DNA from: Methanobacterium sp.
GTDB taxonomy: Archaea > Methanobacteriota > Methanobacteria > Methanobacteriales > Methanobacteriaceae
Reading direction: 5' to 3'
Length of the DNA: 5,169 bases
Assembly: GCA_021372715.1 (NCBI GenBank)
Contig: JAJFTX010000047.1
Span: 1-5,169 of the forward strand
The translations under genes were made by a program, and so were the position numbers. The notes under the pieces are model-generated. The model was not told the origin of the DNA and made no database searches. It was given only the letters and a program-made list of their open reading frames with translations. Of the stretch, positions 1 through 4,741 are shown one piece after another (the first letter of the stretch is position 1; every line of letters begins with the position of its first letter).

Positions 1-580
1 ATGCACGCATGACGCTTCAGACATCCCCCAGATAAGTGAACTCATCATATTGGGAGGTCTGGTGGAAAAGGCCCGTGATGCTGGAGTTCAGGTCATGGTA
101 GAAGGACCGGGACATGTTCCCTTAAATCAGATTGAATCCAACATACAAATCCAGAAAACAGTGTGCAAAGGAGCGCCTTTCTATGTCCTCGGGCCTCTGG
201 TAACGGATTTAGCACCGGGATATGACCATATAACCTCTGCTATAGGTGGGGCCATAGCAGCAGCTGCCGGAGCAGATTATCTTTGTTATGTTACCCCCGC
301 AGAACACTTATCCATACCAGATATTGATGATGTTAAGGAAGGAGTCATCGCTTCTCGTATAGCGGCACAAGCTGCAGATGTGGCTAAAGGCATAAAAAGT
401 GCTCAGGAAAATGAGATAAAAATGGCTCACGCACGTAAAGATTTTAACTGGGATTTACAATTTAATCTAGCATTTGATCAAGAAAAACCCCGCAGATGTC
501 GGGATAGGAGACCTATAAATAAAGACATGTGTACCATGTGTGGAGAATTCTGCGCCATAAGAATGGTTAGAGATATATAG
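1..580 (+). CDS. thiC: Phosphomethylpyrimidine synthase ThiC, C-terminal part (5' truncated by window edge)
   Basis: ThiC is a cytoplasmic radical-SAM enzyme that rearranges 5-aminoimidazole ribotide into HMP phosphate, the pyrimidine precursor of thiamine. The frame is open from base 2 (residues CTHDASDIPQISELI) and continues into strongly conserved ThiC blocks: VMVEGPGHVP, APFYVLGPLVTD, APGYDHITSAIGGA and YVTPAEHL. The histidines of GPGH (113-115) and PAEH (305-307) match the metal-binding histidines of the family. The C-terminal cluster-binding motif CTMCGEFC at 530-553 is CX2CX3C, whereas the usual bacterial/plant form is CX2CX4C. About 192 residues are present, so more than half of a typical ThiC of roughly 420-450 residues lies to the left. 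An in-frame TTG at base 50 is not the start, because conserved family sequence continues upstream of it. The regulatory region is outside the window. The family call is very secure. Confidence 0.97.
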   Translation, partial: CTHDASDIPQISELIILGGLVEKARDAGVQVMVEGPGHVPLNQIESNIQIQKTVCKGAPFYVLGPLVTDLAPGYDHITSAIGGAIAAAAGADYLCYVTPAEHLSIPDIDDVKEGVIASRIAAQAADVAKGIKSAQENEIKMAHARKDFNWDLQFNLAFDQEKPRRCRDRRPINKDMCTMCGEFCAIRMVRDI

Positions 581-619
581 ATTATCTGGATTTGATTAAA
601 ACGGATAGAATAAAGATAA

Positions 620-627
620 TTAAATAA
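620..627 (+). promoter_or_regulatory. Weak TATA-like element upstream of the redox operon
   Basis: TTAAATAA lies about 55 bases before the glutaredoxin start codon. A transcript starting about 25 bases downstream would begin near 650 and still include the AGGAGG ribosome site. The whole 581-674 gap is very AT-rich, so such an element could arise by chance. A T5 run at 642-646 could equally mark the end of the thiC transcript. Nothing else recognisable is seen in this gap. Confidence 0.25.
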
Positions 628-660
628 TCTAAAATCAAGAATTTTTATGATAATTGTAAA

Positions 661-666
661 AGGAGG
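661..666 (+). promoter_or_regulatory. Ribosome binding site AGGAGG for the glutaredoxin-like gene
   Basis: This is a perfect Shine-Dalgarno hexamer 8 bases before the ATG at 675. It favours that ATG over the second in-frame ATG at 681, and it suggests the gene is translated independently of thiC. Confidence 0.85.
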
Positions 667-674
667 TTTTAATA

Positions 675-953
675 ATGCCTATGAAGCATGTAAACGGTGA
701 TAATAAGGGTGAATTAGTTCTATATGCATTGAGTACGTGTGGCTGGTGCAAAAAGACCAGATTACTACTGGAAGATTTAAAGGTGGAATTCAAATATATC
801 TATGTGGATCTTCTGGAAGGTGAAGAACGCAATGAGATCATAGAGCAGGTAAAGAAATATAATTCCCAGCTATCTTTTCCCACTCTGGTCATCAATAATG
901 AAAAAACCATCATAGGTTTTAAAGAGGAGGAGATCAGGGAGTCCTTAGCATGA
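675..953 (+). CDS. Glutaredoxin-like thiol-disulfide oxidoreductase (CGWC motif)
   Basis: This is a small cytoplasmic thioredoxin-fold protein of 92 residues, the usual size for glutaredoxins. The N-terminal strand (LVLYALS) leads into the redox motif CGWC at residues 22-25, followed by a basic helix start (KKTR). A second strand (KYIYVDL) precedes the conserved cis-proline segment SFPTLV (Pro69) and then a GF/EEEI end (residues 81-87) that resembles the glutathione-binding end of glutaredoxins. Methanogens generally lack glutathione, so the thiol partner is probably coenzyme M or the adjacent reductase. The stop overlaps the start of the downstream ferredoxin:disulfide reductase by 4 bases (ATGA), so the two are almost certainly co-translated. 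Methanosarcina acetivorans methanoredoxin, a glutaredoxin-like protein, is known to be reduced by the homologous reductase, so this is its likely counterpart. That functional equivalence is inferred from gene order. Confidence 0.88.
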   Translation: MPMKHVNGDNKGELVLYALSTCGWCKKTRLLLEDLKVEFKYIYVDLLEGEERNEIIEQVKKYNSQLSFPTLVINNEKTIIGFKEEEIRESLA

Positions 954-1459
954 ATCATCCTGAAAAGGATGAATCAAAAGTGGATGATTATTATGAAAGA
1001 ATAAAAAAACAGGCAGAATCAGGGGGTTATCATCTTAACCCTGATGTTGAATTTACCAAATCCCTAATTAGATCCATAATTATAAATGAAGACAGATATG
1101 GATACGGCGCATGCCCCTGTAGACTTTCATTTGGCATAAAAGAAGATGATATGGATATTATCTGCCCCTGTGATTATCGAGACCCCGATCTTCATGATTA
1201 TAATGCCTGTTATTGTGGTCTTTATGTGTCTGGTGAGATATTAAAAGGAAAAAAAGAACTGAAGCCCATACCCGAGAGAAGACCAGCACCAGCGCAACGA
1301 AAAAAAATAATAACCACTACAAAACCAGAAATAACAACCGATCTTCCATTTCCAGTATGGAGATGTAAGGTTTGTGGATATTTATGTGCCCGGGAAGAGC
1401 CTCCGGAGATCTGTCCTATCTGTAAGGTGGATAAAGATAGGTTTGAAAGATTCATATAA
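950..1459 (+). CDS. Ferredoxin:disulfide reductase (FTR catalytic-type domain fused to rubredoxin)
   Basis: This protein probably passes electrons from ferredoxin through a rubredoxin iron to an active-site [4Fe-4S] cluster, which reduces a disulfide on a thioredoxin or glutaredoxin partner. Residues 15-95 are the FTR catalytic beta-subunit domain, with CPC at 55-57, CPC at 72-74 and CYC at 87-89. By homology Cys57 and Cys89 form the active disulfide, and Cys55, 72, 74 and 87 hold the cluster. Tyr88 replaces the catalytic histidine of the plant CHC motif. A tyrosine here and a rubredoxin module are the features described for the Methanosarcina acetivorans enzyme. A Lys/Pro/Thr-rich linker (about 98-133) leads to the rubredoxin domain, with knuckles CKVCGY (139-144) and CPICK (155-159). 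Spacings are CPC-X14-CPC-X12-CYC, against X16 and X8 in plants. AGGGAG at 936-941, inside the upstream gene, sits 8 bases before the ATG. No separate FTR variable subunit is seen, as expected for this archaeal form. Confidence 0.93.
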   Translation: MNHPEKDESKVDDYYERIKKQAESGGYHLNPDVEFTKSLIRSIIINEDRYGYGACPCRLSFGIKEDDMDIICPCDYRDPDLHDYNACYCGLYVSGEILKGKKELKPIPERRPAPAQRKKIITTTKPEITTDLPFPVWRCKVCGYLCAREEPPEICPICKVDKDRFERFI

Positions 1460-1467
1460 ATACTGAT

Positions 1468-1475
1468 TTTATATA
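1468..1475 (+). promoter_or_regulatory. Archaeal TATA box for the DNA ligase gene
   Basis: TTTATATA is a textbook archaeal TATA box. It begins 8 bases after the end of the disulfide reductase gene and 65 bases before the ligase ATG. With the usual 26-27 base offset from the box centre, transcription would start near 1498 and leave a leader of about 35 bases. This suggests the ligase is transcribed separately from the redox operon. A convincing BRE upstream is not visible. Confidence 0.6.
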
Positions 1476-1532
1476 CTAACAGACAAGGAAAAATAACTGG
1501 ATAACCAAGTAAATTAATGAGATAAGAGAATA

Positions 1533-3227
1533 ATGCCGGATATAGAGAGTGAAATGAAATATCAAAAATTGGTGGAGTTATATGAGACTATGGACTCCAC
1601 TACAAAGAGATTGGAAAAAACTGCAATATTAGCAGATTTTCTTAACATGGTGGGTGATCAGGATCCAAAAAACTTGGCAGTGATTACTTTGCTTTCTCTA
1701 GGTAGAATATTCCCAACCTGGAGTGAAGAAGAGTTAGGAATTGGATCTAAACTTCTAATGAAAGCTATTTCCCTGGTGGTGGGAGTAACCATTGAAGAAG
1801 TGGAGGATCAGATAAGAGATAGTGGGGATATAGGATCAGCTTCCCAGGAGCTTTTCCAGCGTAAAGTTCAGTCCACACTATTTACCAGAGCCCTAACCAT
1901 CAACAAGGTACATGAAAACCTGGTTAAAATCGCAGATATAAGTGGTGGAAGATCTCAGAACAAAAAATTAGAAATATTAAGGGAACTTCTATCCTCAGCT
2001 TCTCCCCATGAAGCTAAATATATCACCCGCACAGTGCTGGAACAATTAAGAGTTGGAGTGGGCGAGGGAACTCTTAAAGATGCTATTTCACAGGCATTTG
2101 ATATACCAAAAGAGGTGGTGGAAAGAGCCCATATGCTCACCAACGATCTGGGACTGGTAGCGGAAGTTGCCAGAGAACAAGGAATTGTTGGACTTAAAAA
2201 ACTCACATTAAAACCAGGGAAACCTGTAAAACCCATGTTGGCACAATTATCTCCGGGTTACAAGGACAGCATTCGGGAAATGGGATATGCCCTATGTGAA
2301 ACTAAATATGATGGTATTAGGGTCCAAATTCACTGTAAAGATGATGAAATTAATATATTCACCAGAAGACTTGAAAATATAAGTCCAGCCGTTCCAGAAA
2401 TCGCCGATTATATTAAGAAGGCTATTAAACCGTTTGATTTCATTGTAGAGGGTGAGATAATAGTAACCAAGGAAGGAAAGCCTATTTCTTTCCAATACAT
2501 ATTGCAAAGGGTCCGCAGAAAGTATGATATTGAAAGATTAAGGAAAGAAATTCCTCTCACCCTATATCTATTCGATGTTCTTTATTATAAAAAACCAACA
2601 CTGGATGAACCTTTAAAGGATCGGAGGAATTTACTGGAACAAATAGTTCAAATATTGCCCGGTAAACTAGAATTAAGCAAACAGGTAAAAGTTACCCCGG
2701 AAACATCTCAGAAAGCCCTGGATCTTTTCAATCAATCCATCGAAGAAGGTCATGAAGGTTTGATGATTAAAGATCCTAACGCACCTTATACTCCTGGTCT
2801 TAGGGGTAAGAAAATGTTAAAATGGAAGGCTACACCAGAAACCCTGGATCTGGTGGTGGTGGGTGGTACCTATGGCATTGGTAAAAGAGCCCATCTGATC
2901 GGTTCTTTTCTACTGGCTTTAAGGGATGAAAATAATGGGTTGAAAACTCTGGCCCATGTGGCCACGGGTTTGGATGATAAAACCCTCCTGGAACTTGGTG
3001 AAATTTCCGAGTCCCTAATCACCCGGAAGGTTGGTCGAAAGGTGGATATGATCCCATCTATAATCATGGAAGTGGCCTTCAGTGAGATAGTAAAAAGTCC
3101 GGAGTATGAGAGCGGATATTCCTTAAGATTCCCGGTGGTTAAAAGGATCAGGAAAGATATCAGTATCGATGACATCGACACCATGGATAGGGTGGCTTCT
3201 ATTTATCAGAACATGAAGATTATTTAA
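1533..3227 (+). CDS. lig: ATP-dependent DNA ligase (archaeal replicative type)
   Basis: This enzyme seals nicks in duplex DNA through an enzyme-AMP intermediate during Okazaki fragment joining and repair. All nucleotidyltransferase motifs are present: motif I KYDGIR at 258-263 with Lys258 as the AMP-accepting residue, TRRLENI at 277-283, motif III VEGE at 305-308, motif IIIa LFDVLYY at 346-352, motif IV EGLMIK at 408-413, motif V LKWK at 429-432, and the motif VI region LRFPVVKRIRKD at 531-542 in the C-terminal OB domain. Residues 1-225 form the helical DNA-binding domain. The length of 564 residues is normal for archaeal ligases (about 550-600), and there is no zinc finger or BRCT domain of NAD-dependent ligases. 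Start choice is uncertain: an in-frame ATG at 1554 (Met8) gives MKYQKLVELY, which lines up with the N-terminus of Pyrococcus furiosus ligase (recalled) and would give 557 residues. Neither ATG has a strong ribosome site. The gene is intact and appears monocistronic. Confidence 0.97.
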   Translation: MPDIESEMKYQKLVELYETMDSTTKRLEKTAILADFLNMVGDQDPKNLAVITLLSLGRIFPTWSEEELGIGSKLLMKAISLVVGVTIEEVEDQIRDSGDIGSASQELFQRKVQSTLFTRALTINKVHENLVKIADISGGRSQNKKLEILRELLSSASPHEAKYITRTVLEQLRVGVGEGTLKDAISQAFDIPKEVVERAHMLTNDLGLVAEVAREQGIVGLKKLTLKPGKPVKPMLAQLSPGYKDSIREMGYALCETKYDGIRVQIHCKDDEINIFTRRLENISPAVPEIADYIKKAIKPFDFIVEGEIIVTKEGKPISFQYILQRVRRKYDIERLRKEIPLTLYLFDVLYYKKPTLDEPLKDRRNLLEQIVQILPGKLELSKQVKVTPETSQKALDLFNQSIEEGHEGLMIKDPNAPYTPGLRGKKMLKWKATPETLDLVVVGGTYGIGKRAHLIGSFLLALRDENNGLKTLAHVATGLDDKTLLELGEISESLITRKVGRKVDMIPSIIMEVAFSEIVKSPEYESGYSLRFPVVKRIRKDISIDDIDTMDRVASIYQNMKII

Positions 3228-3256
3228 TTCCATTTTATTTACAAAATAAGGATACG

Positions 3257-3263
3257 TTTTTTT
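3257..3263 (+). terminator. Candidate T-tract terminator after the DNA ligase
   Basis: A run of seven T begins 30 bases after the ligase stop codon. Archaeal RNA polymerase often terminates at oligo-T without a strong hairpin. Only a weak AT stem (ATTTT/AAAAT) precedes it. Its position between the ligase and a separate downstream promoter fits a terminator, but in AT-rich DNA the run could be incidental. Confidence 0.45.
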
Positions 3264-3289
3264 GGTGTTATTTGGGATTATCATAAAAC

Positions 3290-3297
3290 TATAAATA
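3290..3297 (+). promoter_or_regulatory. Archaeal TATA box for the OB-fold protein gene
   Basis: TATAAATA lies 45 bases before the ATG at 3343. The expected transcription start would be near 3320, giving a leader of about 23 bases that includes the GTGATC ribosome site. A strong box at the right distance, after a candidate terminator, suggests this gene has its own promoter. Confidence 0.55.
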
Positions 3298-3301
3298 ATA
3301 C

Positions 3302-3332
3302 TATTCAATAAATTAATAATAATAATTGAATA
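3302..3332 (+). repeat. Perfect 8-bp inverted repeat over the predicted transcription start
   Basis: TATTCAAT at 3302-3309 is the exact reverse complement of ATTGAATA at 3325-3332, with a 15-base AT-only spacer. It lies just downstream of the TATA box and ends 3 bases before the ribosome site. The predicted transcription start falls in the spacer, so it would act as a DNA operator rather than an RNA hairpin. Chance is a real alternative in this AT-rich stretch. Confidence 0.35.
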
Positions 3333-3334
3333 AA

Positions 3335-3340
3335 GTGATC
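3335..3340 (+). promoter_or_regulatory. Ribosome binding site GTGATC for the OB-fold protein
   Basis: GTGATC is complementary to the 3' end of archaeal 16S rRNA (part of AGGAGGTGATC) and is placed 2 bases before the ATG at 3343. This is a typical offset for the TGATC half of the site, and it fixes the start codon. Confidence 0.7.
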
Positions 3341-3342
3341 AT

Positions 3343-3735
3343 ATGGAAGATAAGGTAATCTATAAGATAGCCTTAGCCACGTCTATTCTTGGCTTGTTAG
3401 GTATGGTATTTTCTGCAGATCAGATAGATCCTCGTGAAATTAAAATAAAAGATATTAACCGGGGAATGATGGATGAAGATGTTTCATTAGAGGGTGTGGT
3501 TCAGAATGTGAAAAAATCATCCCAGAGCAACACCTATTTTTTAGATATTATGGATGGCACCGGTAAAATAAGTCTTATTATATTCGATAGCAACGTGGTA
3601 GATCTGCAGAATTCAAATATAAGCATGTCAAGTTTGCTAAATAGAAGAGTAAAGGTAACTGCAAAGGTAAGTGAGTATAAAGGAAAGATGGAATTGATAT
3701 TAAACAGTGCTTCATCGTTAAAATTACTGGTTTAA
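3343..3735 (+). CDS. Membrane-anchored OB-fold protein, function unknown
   Basis: This is a 130-residue protein with two parts. Residues 9-25 form one hydrophobic segment (ALATSILGLLGMVFSA) preceded by Lys4 and Lys8 and followed by acidic residues, so by the positive-inside rule the rest should face outward. It could be an uncleaved anchor or a signal peptide; no clear cleavage site is seen. Residues 45-127 resemble a tRNA_anti/RecG-type OB-fold: a strand VSLEGVVQNVKK, the YFLDIMDGTGKISLIIF hairpin, then LLNRRVKVTAKVSEYKGKMELIL. OB folds of this type often bind nucleic acid, but an outward position would argue for another ligand. The gene has its own TATA box and ribosome site and converges on the flippase-like gene with 7 bases between stops. 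I do not recognise a characterised homologue, so the role is left open. Confidence 0.85.
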   Translation: MEDKVIYKIALATSILGLLGMVFSADQIDPREIKIKDINRGMMDEDVSLEGVVQNVKKSSQSNTYFLDIMDGTGKISLIIFDSNVVDLQNSNISMSSLLNRRVKVTAKVSEYKGKMELILNSASSLKLLV

Positions 3736-3742
3736 TTGTACT

Positions 3743-4741
3743 TTATTTTCTAGGAGACAGAGTGATGGTGTACTTGATCTCATCCAGAATATCCCGTGCA
3801 TAATATAGGGCGAATATTATACCCAGAGCATTAACTAGCCAGAAGGATACCAGTCGATCAATCAGGGCAATACTCCCTGCTAAAGCACTGGGCACGCCAA
3901 ATAAAACTAATAATCCTGTTAATGAAATTTCTATGGAACCAATTCCACCTGGAAGCGCAGATAATATTCCAATTACATTGGCCAGTAGGAAGATAATAAC
4001 TATGGCTAAAAAATTGATTTCAAGGTTGAATGCGTAGAATACCGTATATAATCTGACGCATTCTAGTAACCAGGACATTAATGATAGGATAAATACAAAT
4101 GAGAGATTTTTAGTGGTGGAAAATGTATTGGAATAGCTGATCATTCCCTGAAGGCCTTCGGTTAATCTGTGGTATAGATTGTCCAAAACTTCTTTTTTTA
4201 TGGGTAATTTGCTTATCAAGGGGTGTATTTTATCGTATAACCAAACACCGCTTCCTTCTCTCCAGTTTATCAGATAAACTACGAACATCACTGTTAAAGA
4301 TAACGCACCCCCTAGTATAGCAATAAAACGTATTTTGGGGAGTAATAGTCCTGATATAATTAGAAGAGATCCTACTATTGCCAGATCGAAGAATCTTTCA
4401 GTTAAACCAGCAGATAAACCTTCAGATAAACTAATTTCGTTGATTTTTTTACCTACCAGTGCAGTTAGAACTTCCCCTGCGGATTTCATAGGACTGAAGT
4501 TCCCGGCGAATAATCCTATGGTTTTTACTATGAAATTTTTTTTAAATTCTGTAGTTTGATTGATTATGAAACCCCAACGCAGGGATCTTATCCATACCAC
4601 CACCAGATGAATAACAGCAGCCAATAAAATAAACCACCAATTAGCAGTTTCAAGTGCTTTAACTATATTTGATGGTCCAATCCATAATATTAGTATTACT
4701 AATAGAAGTATACTGAATAAAAGCACATAAAACTGCTTCAA
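3743..4741 (-). CDS. Flippase-like membrane protein (UPF0104 / LPG synthase TM family)
   Basis: This is a polytopic membrane protein of 332 residues, with about eight hydrophobic spans near residues 4-22, 36-54, 118-135, 138-158, 213-233, 240-262, 272-290 and 293-314. Family signatures are the GLTERFFDL block at 112-120 and PGGIGSIE at 264-271, both typical of the LPG_synthase_TM (UPF0104) family. The cytoplasmic catalytic domain of true lysyl-phosphatidylglycerol synthases (MprF) is absent, so lysyl transfer is not implied. In archaea these proteins are often linked to glycosyltransferases and are presumed to handle lipid-linked sugars; moving such lipids across the membrane is an inference. 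The start is TTG: the TGA stop of the upstream glycosyltransferase overlaps it as TTGA (4738-4741), GGAGG lies 8 bases upstream, and no in-frame ATG occurs before residue 85. The gene is intact and co-translated with the glycosyltransferase. Confidence 0.9.
   Translation of the reverse strand: MKQFYVLLFSILLLVILILWIGPSNIVKALETANWWFILLAAVIHLVVVWIRSLRWGFIINQTTEFKKNFIVKTIGLFAGNFSPMKSAGEVLTALVGKKINEISLSEGLSAGLTERFFDLAIVGSLLIISGLLLPKIRFIAILGGALSLTVMFVVYLINWREGSGVWLYDKIHPLISKLPIKKEVLDNLYHRLTEGLQGMISYSNTFSTTKNLSFVFILSLMSWLLECVRLYTVFYAFNLEINFLAIVIIFLLANVIGILSALPGGIGSIEISLTGLLVLFGVPSALAGSIALIDRLVSFWLVNALGIIFALYYARDILDEIKYTITLSPRK

Noticed and set aside
50..580. A complete 176-residue protein starting at the TTG at base 50
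   Set aside because: Conserved ThiC sequence continues in frame upstream to base 2, so this is the end of a larger gene cut by the window edge.
578..646. A hairpin terminator or RNA structure after thiC: TAGATTAT at 578-585 against ATAATCTA at 624-631, followed by T5 at 642-646
   Set aside because: The arms are all but pure AT with a 38-base loop, and matches of this length are expected by chance here. Kept only as a weak possibility.
1533..3227. Possible RNA ligase or NAD-dependent DNA ligase instead of ATP-dependent DNA ligase
   Set aside because: The N-terminal helical DNA-binding domain and full motif set match archaeal ATP-dependent DNA ligases, and the zinc finger, HhH and BRCT parts of NAD-dependent enzymes are absent.
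1222..3308. Several open frames on the - strand opposite the disulfide reductase and the DNA ligase (1222-1455, 1955-2236, 2292-2507, 2870-3184, 3123-3308)
   Set aside because: They lie opposite clear genes, show no recognisable domains, and have low-complexity Ser/Leu/Ile-rich translations typical of antisense reading.
4335..4559. A 74-residue + strand frame inside the flippase-like gene
   Set aside because: It lies fully opposite a well-supported membrane protein gene and shows no family resemblance.
3743..4741. Lysylphosphatidylglycerol synthase activity for the membrane protein
   Set aside because: Only the transmembrane family domain is present. The C-terminal aminoacyl-transfer domain of MprF-type enzymes is missing.
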